64,000 nucleotides of DNA from Thiothrix subterranea. GTDB taxonomy: Bacteria > Pseudomonadota > Gammaproteobacteria > Thiotrichales > Thiotrichaceae. Positions within the stretch are counted from its first letter, which is position 1. Every line of letters starts with the position of its first letter. The notes below the pieces were generated by a model. The model was not told the DNA's origin and ran no database searches. It saw only the letters and a program-made list of their open reading frames with translations. The translations under genes were made by a program, and so were the position numbers. The stretch is from contig NZ_CP133217.1 of assembly GCF_030930995.1 (NCBI RefSeq), positions 2,284,001 through 2,348,000 on the forward strand. Direction: 5' to 3'. Of the stretch, positions 55,569-64,000 are shown piece after piece.

Positions 55569-56519
55569 ATGCTGGAGTTTTGGAACACTGTCCTGTTTTC
55601 CTTCGCGGTGACGGGGCCGATCTTTTTATTGCTGGGCTTGGGCGCATGGCTGGCGCGTCTGCGGGCGGTGAATGACAATTTCGTCGAAGTCGGCTCGCGC
55701 TTGGTGTTTACCTGGGCGTTGCCTGCCTTGTTGTTTGTGAGTATCGCGAAAACCTCGATCAGCGCCACCACGAATCTGGAACTGATTGCCTACGGTTTGG
55801 TGGCAATGCTGGTACTGTTCGTGTTGACCGAATGGGCGGTAACAGCCTTGGTGCAACCGCCAGAAGATCGCGGCGTGGTGGTGCAGGGGATTTTTCGTTC
55901 CAATATGGCGATTATTGGGCTGGCGTATTGCGTGAATGCTTACGGTGAGGTGGCGTTGGCGGCAGCGTCGTTATACGTGGGGATTTTGAGCATTTTATTC
56001 AATATTCTGGGGGTGATTACCTTGAGCCGTTCCCTGCATAAACACCAAGGCGTGGGGCGGATGTTGCGCAATATTGTCACCAATCCTCTGATTATCGGCA
56101 TTGTATTGGCATTGCCGTTTGCATGGTGGGATGTGCGCCCGCCTGCGCTCGTGATGAAAGCCGGTGAAACTTTGGCGGATATGACCTTGCCGCTGGCGTT
56201 GCTGTGTACCGGCGCATCCTTGGATTTTCATACCCTGAAACAGGAATTCAGCAATACCCTGCTGGCGAGTCTGAGTAAGTTGGTGGCGATTCCGTTCTTG
56301 TTTACGCTGGGCGGCTGGTGGTGGGGCTTTCGCGGCATGGATTTGGGCATTCTGCTGCTGATGTCGTCCGCACCCACAGCGGCAGCGAGTTACGTGATGG
56401 CGCGTGCGATGGGTGGCAATGCCACACTCGCGGCGAATACGGTGGCGTTGACGACCTTGGGTTCCTTACTGACCACGAGTGTGGGGATCGTGCTATTACA
56501 AAGCAGAGGATTAATGTGA
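55569..56519 (+). CDS. AEC-family transporter
   Basis: 316 residues with about ten hydrophobic helices in two halves, typical of the auxin efflux carrier family that exports small organic acids. Conserved pieces include FRSNMAIIGLAYCVNAYGE near 114 and SSAPTAAASYVMARAMGGNA near 267. The substrate cannot be read from sequence. The stop overlaps the ATG of the next gene by one base (TGATG). Confidence 0.85.
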   Translation: MLEFWNTVLFSFAVTGPIFLLLGLGAWLARLRAVNDNFVEVGSRLVFTWALPALLFVSIAKTSISATTNLELIAYGLVAMLVLFVLTEWAVTALVQPPEDRGVVVQGIFRSNMAIIGLAYCVNAYGEVALAAASLYVGILSILFNILGVITLSRSLHKHQGVGRMLRNIVTNPLIIGIVLALPFAWWDVRPPALVMKAGETLADMTLPLALLCTGASLDFHTLKQEFSNTLLASLSKLVAIPFLFTLGGWWWGFRGMDLGILLLMSSAPTAAASYVMARAMGGNATLAANTVALTTLGSLLTTSVGIVLLQSRGLM

Positions 56520-57361
56520 TGGATGAAGTATCAATGGCGCGAGTGGATTGCCGTGCTTTTGTAGAATTTTGTCAGGGGCATCATGCTCACGCTTGCTCCA
56601 TTCCCTTTGAGGAATTACCCGCCCGAATGCACGAACTTCCCAAAACCAGCGAACCCTTAATCGTGTACGCCAATGGCGCTGCGCTGCCACAGGCATCCGC
56701 ATTCCTCACCAGCAAAGGCTATCAAGTGGCGCAAGCAATCGAATGGACATTGCCATTAGCCGCAAGCTTACAAGCCGCTGGTTTGTGGCAAAGCGGTGCG
56801 CAATCGCAACGCTTATGGCAACCCGCACCCTTGATGGCGCGTTTCGTCAGCGAATTCATGCCCGCCCACCAAATTCAGCCGGGGCAGGGCTTGGATATTG
56901 GCTGCGGGGCAGGGCGCGATATGGTGTATCTCGCGATGCACGGTTGGGAAATGACCGGCATTGACTACATCCCCGGCGCATTGCAACGCGCACAACAATT
57001 GGCAAGCAGCCAACACGTCACTGTAACCACGCTGCAATTGGATTTGGAAACCGGGCAAGACCCGTTCGGTGCGTTTGCCGACGGGCAGTTTGCGCTGATC
57101 ACCGTGGCGCGTTACCTACACCGCCCGCTCTTTCCTTGGCTAAAGCGCCTGCTCAAACCCGGTGGCATTCTGATTTACCAAACTTTTATGCAAGGTTCAG
57201 AAAAATTCGGCAGCCCACGCAACCCCAACTTTTTGCTGAAGCCGGGGGAGCTGGCGCAGGTGTTTGCGCATACCGACATTCTGTTGGATACGGTGGAAAC
57301 ACTGGACGATGGTCGCCCGGTGTCGGCGTTTATCTGTCGGCAGGTGGCAGACTGTCTCTAA
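56519..57361 (+). CDS. Rhodanese-like/SAM methyltransferase fusion
   Basis: 280 residues. The N-terminal part (about 5-75) resembles a rhodanese domain (VDCRAFVEFCQGHHAHA, then VYANGAALPQASAFLTSKGY), but the catalytic loop has Ala where sulfurtransferases carry Cys, so it should not transfer sulfur. The C-terminal half (about 100-275) is a class I methyltransferase with LDIGCGAGRDMVYLAMHGW and GIDYIPGALQRAQ, similar to TehB-like enzymes. The ATG at 56519 is coupled to the AEC stop; an ATG at 56534 is also possible. Substrate unknown. It overlaps the convergent pseudokinase gene by 32 bp. Confidence 0.8.
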   Translation: MDEVSMARVDCRAFVEFCQGHHAHACSIPFEELPARMHELPKTSEPLIVYANGAALPQASAFLTSKGYQVAQAIEWTLPLAASLQAAGLWQSGAQSQRLWQPAPLMARFVSEFMPAHQIQPGQGLDIGCGAGRDMVYLAMHGWEMTGIDYIPGALQRAQQLASSQHVTVTTLQLDLETGQDPFGAFADGQFALITVARYLHRPLFPWLKRLLKPGGILIYQTFMQGSEKFGSPRNPNFLLKPGELAQVFAHTDILLDTVETLDDGRPVSAFICRQVADCL

Positions 57362-59726
57362 TCGTGTCCAACGGCACTTCGATCAAATTTGGCACATCCA
57401 GCGTGAAGGTGTTGCCGTTATTGTCCGCATCGGTAGCGGGTACTTCAAAGGTAACGCTAGGCGTTGGTACGGGTTGTGGTGCAACCGCAGGGTTATCAAG
57501 CTGTACCGGCGGCAATTCGGTGGCGGCACTGCGTACTGGAACGTCGGGGGAAATGCGCACTTCGACGGGGGCATTATTCGCGGCGGCAGCGGCTGCGGCA
57601 GCCGCCGCTTCAGGGTTTTCACGTTCCTGATCGGGCGCAATGACGGGGGCGGCGACAGGCGGCGTTGCGCTAAGGTTATTGGTCACAGGTGTCGGCGCAA
57701 CAGGTTCTGGTTCAGCCGGTTTTTCTGGCTTGACCGCAACCGCAGGCGGCGCTTCGGGTTCAGTGCCGGGGGTGAAAATGCCCATGGCTAAGGTTTCACG
57801 GTAACGTTTTTCCAAGGCAATTTGCGCTTCGACGCGCTTGTCGAGTTGGTATTTGCCGATGAGTGTTTGGCTGTCATTCAGGGCGGTGCGGGCTTTTTCG
57901 GTATCACGTTTGCGTAAGTGGGTACTGGCGGCTTCTTGTTGGGCATCCACGACTTTTTCCAGCAAAGCCAGCGCTTCGGGGTGATTCGGGGTTTTTTCCA
58001 ATAACGGGCTTAAATAGGCAATGGCGCTGTCACTGCGGTCATCGCCCCGACTTAAGTTGCCGTAATCAATGGCTTCGCGGGCGCGGGTTAAATTGTCGGT
58101 GTCAGCGGTGGGCGCGTTGGTGTCTGGTGTGGGTTCTGGAGCGGTGATAGTCGCGGCAGTGGTGGCAGGGGTTTCAGGAGTTTCTGGCTCTGGTGCTAAC
58201 GCTTGTTTGCGTTGCGCTTGACCGAGAGCAGATTCCAGGCTGACTTGACGTTTTAAGCTGTCAGCTAGGGTGAATTCGGTAATCAAACGGTCAGCGCTGT
58301 GTAGCAGTGTGCTGGCTTCATCGAGTTTGCCGGTGTTTAACAGGGTTTCGGCTTCAGCGTGTTGCTGATTGATGAGTTGCGCTAACAGGGTTTGCGTCTG
58401 GGCATTGTCGGGTTCGATCTCGATGGCTTGGCGCAAATAGTCCAGCGCGGCGGGGTTATCGGGGTTGTTGCTGAGCAGCTTGCCTTGCAGGATGGCATCG
58501 GCGGCTTGGGCTTGTAAGTTGCGCAGATTCTTGGATGCGGCGAGTTTGGTTTGATTCGCAGCCTCAGCAGCGGCTGCCTCATTCGCCGCTTCTTCCTTTG
58601 TAGCTTCTTCACGGCGGCGTTCGGTTGCTGCCGCTACGCTTTCTTGAGCGAGTGCGGGGGGAACAGCCTCTTCGTTGATCAGTGCAGCGCTTTCTGTGGT
58701 ATTGCGAGCTGTGTCGGTGTCAGGCGGGGTCAGTTCTAACTCAGTTGTGCGTGTAGCGGCGGGTTCTTCCGGCGCATTGCTCCAACTGGAAAGTAGCTGG
58801 TAAGTGGTCAGTGCAACCGCACCGGCAGCGACCAAGCCCGCGAGTGGCAATAGCAGCTTTTTTTGTTGCTTGCGTTGCAAGGTATTCAACAGTGCGGTTG
58901 GGGTTTTTTGCCGAGCAGTCCGTTTCAGGTTTAACCCTTGTTGCAGTGCCGCCCAAGTATCGGGGCGTAGTTTGCGGATGCTGCTGGGGGCGGCGTTACG
59001 TACCGTGGCTTCGAGGGTGCTGTGTTTACCGAAGGGTGCGCTGCCTTGCAGGAGGTGGTAAGCCAAGCACGCGATTGAAAACGTGTCATCTTCCGGCGTT
59101 GGGGTGTCGCCGAGCAAAACTTCCGGGCTAATGTAACCCGAACGCAGGGTTTGGCGGGTGCGTTCGCTGGAATTATTGTTATAGCTCATCCGCAAGGCGG
59201 CAGCGACGGGGGCGGTCAGTAAGCAGGGGGATTTGTCATTGAGTAGGATGGCATTCGGTTCTAAATACCCAAACACCCCATCGGGGCGCTGGTTGGCAAA
59301 TAAATGACTGATGCCATCCAGTAATTCCAGCGCTTCGGGCAGTGGCATTCCCCGGTCATCGAGTTCGGTTAAACGTTCGGATAACAACATGCCGCCATTA
59401 TTGCGCATCACCAGCCAGCGCGTGCCATCCGCACTTTTGCCATCGTCGGTGATATGCGGCATACCGAGGGTGGGTTTTTGATACGCGGGTAACACATGCC
59501 CCAAGACTTGTTCAAACACCGGGTCTTGTGCCAAGGCGGGCAGCAGGGTAAAGGCTAAAACGTTGGCTTGTTCGCCATTGCTTTGCTGTTGTTTGAGGTC
59601 TTGCGCCCAATACAGTTTGCCCAGCGCAGTCTCTGCCATGCAGCGCCGCAGGGCATAACGCTCCTGAAGGATGGGCAAAGATTGCGTGGTATTGGCATCC
59701 ACAGAGGGTTGGTTTGAAAATGGCAT
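57330..59726 (-). CDS. Membrane-anchored protein-kinase-like protein (pseudokinase) with TPR-like and low-complexity tail
   Basis: 798 residues from ATG 59726 (GGAG ten bases upstream; an earlier in-frame ATG is unlikely). Residues about 15-275 have the bacterial Ser/Thr kinase fold: GYISPEVLLGDTPTPEDDTF and CLAYHLLQGSAPFG match the activation-segment end and helix F. The glycine loop, the VAIK Lys (VLAF here), HRD (GYLEPNAIL) and DFG are missing, so catalysis is unlikely. A helix LLLPLAGLVAAGAVALTTY near 300 crosses the membrane. The periplasmic tail has Ala/Glu-rich coiled and TPR-like repeats, then a Pro/Ala-rich end. Confidence 0.78.
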   Translation of the reverse strand: MPFSNQPSVDANTTQSLPILQERYALRRCMAETALGKLYWAQDLKQQQSNGEQANVLAFTLLPALAQDPVFEQVLGHVLPAYQKPTLGMPHITDDGKSADGTRWLVMRNNGGMLLSERLTELDDRGMPLPEALELLDGISHLFANQRPDGVFGYLEPNAILLNDKSPCLLTAPVAAALRMSYNNNSSERTRQTLRSGYISPEVLLGDTPTPEDDTFSIACLAYHLLQGSAPFGKHSTLEATVRNAAPSSIRKLRPDTWAALQQGLNLKRTARQKTPTALLNTLQRKQQKKLLLPLAGLVAAGAVALTTYQLLSSWSNAPEEPAATRTTELELTPPDTDTARNTTESAALINEEAVPPALAQESVAAATERRREEATKEEAANEAAAAEAANQTKLAASKNLRNLQAQAADAILQGKLLSNNPDNPAALDYLRQAIEIEPDNAQTQTLLAQLINQQHAEAETLLNTGKLDEASTLLHSADRLITEFTLADSLKRQVSLESALGQAQRKQALAPEPETPETPATTAATITAPEPTPDTNAPTADTDNLTRAREAIDYGNLSRGDDRSDSAIAYLSPLLEKTPNHPEALALLEKVVDAQQEAASTHLRKRDTEKARTALNDSQTLIGKYQLDKRVEAQIALEKRYRETLAMGIFTPGTEPEAPPAVAVKPEKPAEPEPVAPTPVTNNLSATPPVAAPVIAPDQERENPEAAAAAAAAAANNAPVEVRISPDVPVRSAATELPPVQLDNPAVAPQPVPTPSVTFEVPATDADNNGNTFTLDVPNLIEVPLDTIRDSLPPADR

Positions 59727-59786
59727 AATGCAAAAGCTCCCGCGAATCACCGCCGGTTATTCCAGAAATGCGGCGATTATAGAGGA

Positions 59787-61277
59787 TTACTTCGCTTTGA
59801 GCACATCTTCATGGAATAACTGCCCCACGGCCTCCAACGCAATCAGTTCGTCGGCATCGCCGGTGATGCTCGTGACCATGTGCGGCGGCACGAATGCACC
59901 CGCGCCCAGTGCTTTGGGGGCGACGATTTGTTGCGCGGCTTGCAACTCTGGCGCGATGGCGGCTCGCAAGGCTGCATACGATTCATAATTGCGCCGCACT
60001 TTGGCAACTAGCGTATCAAACAGCATCACCAGCGGCGGTGGCGGCGGATTACTACGGCTAAAACCCATCGAATGGAAAATGCCCGGTTTTAACCACAACA
60101 GCAATTCGGCTTGCGCGTTGGACACTTCCCAAGTTTCACGCCCGTTACGCGGGATAGCGGTTTTGATGAAATGTTCGATCATGTCTGCCACATCCCATGG
60201 GCGGAAAACCAGCCCACCACCAGCCAAGGGTCTGCCGGGGAGACGGTCTTTGAGCGCTGCCAGCCACGCGGGGGCGGGTTCCATCTCAACCAAACGGTTT
60301 TGTTCGGCATTTTGCATAAAGCCATCCGTGCCGTTGCCGTAGTAGTCTAAATACTTGCCATTGCGCCAAAACGCTTCACCCTCATTGAGCAGGGTGCTGA
60401 CGTTTGCCCATTTATCTGCCCCAAACAAGGCGCTGACGCTGGCTTGATTGAGCGGGGCATTTAAGCCGAGATTGAGGGCGAGGTGCATCCCCGCCTCCGA
60501 GCAATACACTTGTTCGGCTTGGCTGTGCAAGGTAGCCAGTGCGCTGCGGCTGCCCAGCACAGCATTCAGCACATTGCTGCCAAATTCCATCACCTTGGCG
60601 TAGCTATTGGTCATCAAGTTGTCATTGCCGTTGTAGTCGGGCGGGAATTTAGTCACTTTCTGCAACAGCATTGACCACGTGCGCACATTGTTGACGTAAG
60701 CGCGTTGTTCGGCGGGGGAAATATCGCCGAGAAACCGGATGCGCCACAGCAAAGCTGGGTAATCTTTCGGATTCACATGCCCCGCCGAATGTTGGTTGGC
60801 GTAGCTGCGCGGGCTGTCGGTGGCGACCATGCCGCTGGCTACCCCGATGTAATTGCGCACATGGGTAATGCTGAATTTGAGCATTTCCAAGCCTTTTTCC
60901 TCATTGTGGAACACAGATTGCACAATGTGGCGATTGCCGGGGTTGTGGTGTGACGAGCCTAAATACCATTCGCCGGGCTGGATAAAACGCAACAGGTCGC
61001 GTTGCTTGGTTTTCCAGACATTTTGGTAGGCGATCAGGCGCAAATCTTTGTCGCTGTGGATATGGGTGGGGACTTCTTCCCATTTCCCGCCGACTTCAAT
61101 GAGTTTGGTAACGAGGCTGCGCTCGGTTTTTAAAGTGGGGTCTTTCCACAAGGTTTGCGCGGCGGTGGGGTTGATGGTGTAGGCGGAGGCGGGTAGTGGG
61201 CGGTCGTAACGGGCTTGCGGATTTTGTGTGTACCAAGCATTCGCTGCTGCCAAGGTTTGATCGGCGAGTCGTGACAT
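59787..61277 (-). CDS. Conserved-looking protein of unknown function, 496 residues
   Basis: No signal peptide or membrane helix. Possibly functional residues are HIHSDKDLRL near 72, SSHHNPGNRH near 108, and QAEQVYCSEAGMHLALN near 262, a Cys followed by an acidic residue as in some papain-like amidases, but the match is too loose to assign. A Pro-rich SRSNPPPPPLVMLFD lies near 405. I do not recognise the family. It lies 60 bp upstream of the pseudokinase gene on the same strand, so the two may be transcribed together. Confidence 0.75.
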   Translation of the reverse strand: MSRLADQTLAAANAWYTQNPQARYDRPLPASAYTINPTAAQTLWKDPTLKTERSLVTKLIEVGGKWEEVPTHIHSDKDLRLIAYQNVWKTKQRDLLRFIQPGEWYLGSSHHNPGNRHIVQSVFHNEEKGLEMLKFSITHVRNYIGVASGMVATDSPRSYANQHSAGHVNPKDYPALLWRIRFLGDISPAEQRAYVNNVRTWSMLLQKVTKFPPDYNGNDNLMTNSYAKVMEFGSNVLNAVLGSRSALATLHSQAEQVYCSEAGMHLALNLGLNAPLNQASVSALFGADKWANVSTLLNEGEAFWRNGKYLDYYGNGTDGFMQNAEQNRLVEMEPAPAWLAALKDRLPGRPLAGGGLVFRPWDVADMIEHFIKTAIPRNGRETWEVSNAQAELLLWLKPGIFHSMGFSRSNPPPPPLVMLFDTLVAKVRRNYESYAALRAAIAPELQAAQQIVAPKALGAGAFVPPHMVTSITGDADELIALEAVGQLFHEDVLKAK

Positions 61278-61412
61278 AAGTTTCTCCCTCGTGTGGTTGC
61301 CCTATCGCCTGAGTATAGTGCAGCATTTCAGCATGAGGGTTGCCAGCGGGAACGTTTTAGCGCAATTTTGCCATTGGTTTGATGCCAATGGCATAAATGC
61401 GTTGGTGTTTGC

Positions 61413-61988
61413 TCAGGCAGCGGCCTCAACGGGTTCGGATTGTTCGATGGCATGTACCAACTGTGGGATTTGCGATAGCGCGGGTGCGCCGTCCATCAGC
61501 AATGCAATCGGCATGACCTCGAAGATTTCTTCCGGGCTTGCGCCAAATTCGCGAGCAGCTTTGACGTGCATATCAATCAATCGGGCGTCTTGTTGCACCA
61601 AAGCAATGCCTAGACCGACCAATTCGCGGCAACGGCGATCAATGCAGCCTTTGCTGAGGGAAAATTCACGCCATGAATCGACCCATGCTTTCCAGAGTTC
61701 GGTGTTGTGATGTTCAGGGCTGGCTTGCGAGTAAAGTGCCACGCGGCGGACTTGCAGCATCTCAGTATCGGTTGCGCCAAGTTTGAGGGCGGCTTCGGTG
61801 TGAATCGCGATGCAGCGATGGCAATCTTTCGCGAGAGCAATACCTAGCGTAATCAACTCTTTATGCTTGCGATCCAGTGCGCCTTTTTTGGTACTTTCTT
61901 GCGAAAGTTCACCAATAATTTCCAAAAATTCGCCTAGCCCGTAAGTGCGTGCGCGTTTGAGTGAGGCGATGAAGTCGTTATCTACCAT
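61413..61988 (-). CDS. AhpD-like carboxymuconolactone-decarboxylase family protein, tandem domains
   Basis: 191 residues from ATG 61988 (AAAGGATC upstream; the longer frame is unconserved). Two AhpD-like helical units. The first (about 20-95) has LAKDCHRCIAIHTEAALKLG with the CxxC...H redox site. The second (about 115-180) has LVQQDARLIDMHVKAAREFG, keeping the His but lacking both Cys. Such proteins act as peroxide-linked reductases or decarboxylases; function here is unassigned. Confidence 0.82.
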   Translation of the reverse strand: MVDNDFIASLKRARTYGLGEFLEIIGELSQESTKKGALDRKHKELITLGIALAKDCHRCIAIHTEAALKLGATDTEMLQVRRVALYSQASPEHHNTELWKAWVDSWREFSLSKGCIDRRCRELVGLGIALVQQDARLIDMHVKAAREFGASPEEIFEVMPIALLMDGAPALSQIPQLVHAIEQSEPVEAAA

Positions 61989-62031
61989 GGTTGTTGATCC
62001 TTTTTTGTTGCAGTGCAAAACAAACTGTACC

Positions 62032-62045
62032 ACAGAACGCTCTGT
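62032..62045. promoter_or_regulatory. Palindrome upstream of the AhpD-like gene
   Basis: ACAGAACGCTCTGT has 5-bp inverted arms (ACAGA/TCTGT), 44 bp before the start codon. The form resembles TetR-type operators, but no regulator gene is adjacent. Confidence 0.25.
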
Positions 62046-62113
62046 ATGCATTAAGTTGTCTGCTAAGCGTCATGAAAGTGTCAAACTAACAGCAAGTAGC
62101 GTGCCAAGGAGAA

Positions 62114-62137
62114 CCCCTCACCCCTTGAGGGTGAAGG
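62114..62137. repeat. Copy of the CCCCTTGAGGG dispersed repeat
   Basis: CCCCTCACCCCTTGAGGGTG and following bases share the CCCCTTGAGGG core with the repeat inside recB. It lies between the cyclophilin stop and the AhpD-like promoter, after the end of the minus-strand cyclophilin gene, where it may act as a terminator. Confidence 0.6.
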
Positions 62138-62149
62138 GTAACAGTGGAA

Positions 62150-62758
62150 TTATTCGACGATAGAAACTTTATTCATCAGAATGGGTTGTACCGGCACATC
62201 ACCGTGCGGGCCGAAATTGCCCGTTTTCACGCCAACAATCGCGTCAACCACGTCCATGCCTTCGACGACTTTACCAAAGACCGCGTAGCCCCAGCCTTGT
62301 GCGGTTTCAGAACGGAAGTTCAGGAAATCGTTGTTACTGACGTTGATGAAAAATTGTGAAGAAGCGGAATGCGGGTCGTTAGTACGCGCCATTGCTACCG
62401 TGCCACGGTCATTTTTCAAGCCGTTGTTGGCTTCGTTTTTGACGGGGGGGCGCTTGTCCGCTTTTTCTTTCATGGTTTCGTTCATGCCGCCGCCTTGCAC
62501 CATGAAGCCGGGGATGACGCGGTGGAAAATAGTCCCTTCGTAAAAACCTTCTTTGACATAAGCCAGAATGTTTTCAACCGTTTTGGGTGCAGCGGCGGCA
62601 TCCAATTCGATTTTGATGTTGCCTTTGGTGGTTTCAATCAGAATAGTCGACATTTTATCTCCAGAAGTGGGTGCTACTGCGGCTTTTTCCTCGGCGTGGC
62701 TGCTCAAGGTAGCAAAGCTCAGTAACATGGCAAAAAGTGTAATAAAGAAACGTTTCAT
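62150..62758 (-). CDS. Periplasmic cyclophilin-type peptidyl-prolyl isomerase
   Basis: 202 residues. A signal peptide ends near LSSHAEE; the mature domain begins around [18 protein letters not shown]. Cyclophilin blocks: [14 protein letters not shown] near 80, [19 protein letters not shown] near 122, [17 protein letters not shown] near 155. It helps fold proteins in the periplasm, like PpiA. The internal Met at about 36 matches the start of cytoplasmic PpiB, so a shorter cytoplasmic form cannot be excluded. Confidence 0.92.
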   Translation of the reverse strand: MKRFFITLFAMLLSFATLSSHAEEKAAVAPTSGDKMSTILIETTKGNIKIELDAAAAPKTVENILAYVKEGFYEGTIFHRVIPGFMVQGGGMNETMKEKADKRPPVKNEANNGLKNDRGTVAMARTNDPHSASSQFFINVSNNDFLNFRSETAQGWGYAVFGKVVEGMDVVDAIVGVKTGNFGPHGDVPVQPILMNKVSIVE

Positions 62759-62833
62759 GCGGTATGCCCCGTGTTGTTGTTGATAATCAAGCGATGCGCA
62801 TAATACCGCGCACCGCCCGATTTTTCCAACGTA

Positions 62834-63223
62834 TTACGGCAGTTCAACCTTGGGGGCGGGTTGCCAGCCTGCTTGACGGTGTTCGACGATCACGGTGGTG
62901 TAAACGCCGCCGCGTACATTCCACACCCCTGTCAAGCGCATAAAGCGCGGGTCAGTGGCAGCGACCAAATCTTCCAGAATTTTGTTGGTCACGGCTTCGT
63001 GGAATGCGCCTTCTTCGCGGTAGCTCCACATGTACAGTTTGAGGGATTTCAGCTCAACGCATTTGGTATCCGCGACGTATTCGATTTTGAATTGCGCGAA
63101 ATCCGGCTGCCCGGTTTTGGGGCAAATGCAGGTGAATTCGGGCAAATCAATGCGAATGGTGTAATCGCGTTGCGGGTTAGGGTTGGGGAAGGTGTCGAGT
63201 TCTTTGCTGGGGTATGTAGACAT
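62834..63223 (-). CDS. queF: NADPH-dependent 7-cyano-7-deazaguanine reductase, short type
   Basis: 129 residues, the unimodular YkvM-type QueF. Reduces preQ0 to preQ1 for queuosine. [20 protein letters not shown] near 30 contains the catalytic Cys, and [20 protein letters not shown] near 56 the conserved QueF motif. It is divergent from smc and separate from queD/queE at 44 kb. Confidence 0.94.
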   Translation of the reverse strand: MSTYPSKELDTFPNPNPQRDYTIRIDLPEFTCICPKTGQPDFAQFKIEYVADTKCVELKSLKLYMWSYREEGAFHEAVTNKILEDLVAATDPRFMRLTGVWNVRGGVYTTVIVEHRQAGWQPAPKVELP

Positions 63224-63334
63224 GGTTGCTCCTAAAGTGTCCCGATGAACAGTCGGGTGGATGTTGAAAACGCGCTGGTTTTATATCATGCTTGCGCGTT
63301 TGTCCATTACTACGCCCCTAAATTAGGAAAAGAA

Positions 63335-64000
63335 GTGCGCCTTAGCAAAATTCGCATCGCCGGATTCAAAAGTTTCGTGGACCCCGTGACGCTGGATTTA
63401 CGCAGCAATCTCACCGGCATTCTCGGCCCCAACGGGTGTGGCAAGTCCAACACCATCGACGCCGTGCGCTGGGTAATGGGCGAATCGTCTGCCAAGCATT
63501 TGCGTGGTGCGTCGATGGAAGACGTCATTTTCAACGGCTCGTCTTCACGCAAACCGATTGGTTTAGCCTCAGTCGAGCTGGTGTTCGACAACAGTGATGG
63601 CACACTGGGCGGTGAATACGCCAATTACGCGGAAATTTCAATCAAACGCCAAGTCAGCCGCGACGGGGATTCCAAATATTTCCTGAATGGCGCGAAATGC
63701 CGTCGCCGCGATATTACTGACATTTTCCTCGGCACGGGCTTGGGGCCACGCAGTTACGCGATTATTGAACAGGGCATGATTTCGCGCCTGATCGAAGCCA
63801 AACCTGAAGAATTGCGCCATACCCTCGAAGAAGCCGCCGGAATTTCGCGTTACAAAGAACGCCGCCGTGAAACCGAAACCCGCATGGCGCACACCCGCGA
63901 AAACCTCGAACGCCTGAGCGACCTGCGCGATGAACTCGAAAAACAACTGGAACGCCTCGACAAACAAGCCAAAGCCGCGCAACGTTTCCGCGACTTGCGC
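63335..64000 (+). CDS. smc: Chromosome segregation ATPase SMC, 5' part
   Basis: The frame runs off the window after 222 codons. The GTG start at 63335 has AGGAAAAG upstream and gives [17 protein letters not shown]. Walker [20 protein letters not shown] is near 32, followed by [20 protein letters not shown] and, from about 150, the start of the coiled coil ([19 protein letters not shown]). Full-length SMC is about 1170 residues. It condenses and aligns chromosomes with ScpAB. Confidence 0.95.
   Translation, partial: MRLSKIRIAGFKSFVDPVTLDLRSNLTGILGPNGCGKSNTIDAVRWVMGESSAKHLRGASMEDVIFNGSSSRKPIGLASVELVFDNSDGTLGGEYANYAEISIKRQVSRDGDSKYFLNGAKCRRRDITDIFLGTGLGPRSYAIIEQGMISRLIEAKPEELRHTLEEAAGISRYKERRRETETRMAHTRENLERLSDLRDELEKQLERLDKQAKAAQRFRDLR

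Overview
The window looks like the chromosome of a gammaproteobacterium of moderate GC content. Gene content and order (an rnfABCDGE-nth-DUF1841 cluster; proA/nadD/rsfS/rlmH/maf/rng/yhdP/nit/tldD/pmbA; ccoGHIS; glutathione-dependent formaldehyde oxidation) and the many interspersed palindromic repeats suggest a Thiothrix-like sulfur bacterium. That placement is inference; no 16S rRNA or unique marker is present.

Layout. 1-9.3 kb: end of a methylthioinosine phosphorylase gene, a YgfX-like protein, recB, a TauE permease, lipoproteins, suhB, DUF1841 and nth. 9.3-14.4 kb: the Rnf electron-transport complex, read leftward into nth. 14.5-29 kb: a long rightward run from proA to ppnP, interrupted between proA and nadD by an AT-richer ATPase plus PIN-nuclease pair. 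29-45 kb: purMN, tRNA-Ser(UGA) next to serS, ccoGHIS, a LysR regulator, uvrB, the formaldehyde pathway (frmA, fghA), and queE with an unusual three-domain queD.

45.2-54.9 kb is an accessory island: two BrnTA modules (one toxin broken by an amber codon), a Phd/VapC module, a broken YHYH-type gene, and a nested mobile structure. Two almost identical group II introns lie in direct orientation around two AT-rich genes that carry integron-type attC sites. The outer flanks of the intron pair rejoin in frame to one IS91-like transposase gene. The inner flanks rejoin to a complete attC site. This is the arrangement expected if a circular, intron-bearing two-cassette molecule integrated by homologous recombination into an intron already sitting in the transposase gene. 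No integrase gene is in the window.

54.9-64 kb returns to ordinary genes: a Uma2 nuclease, an AEC transporter, a rhodanese-like/methyltransferase fusion, a membrane pseudokinase, an unrecognised 496-residue protein, an AhpD-like protein, a periplasmic cyclophilin, queF, and the start of smc.

A second theme is small palindromic repeats inside reading frames (recB, maf, a lipoprotein gene) that stay in frame and add short peptides to otherwise conserved proteins.
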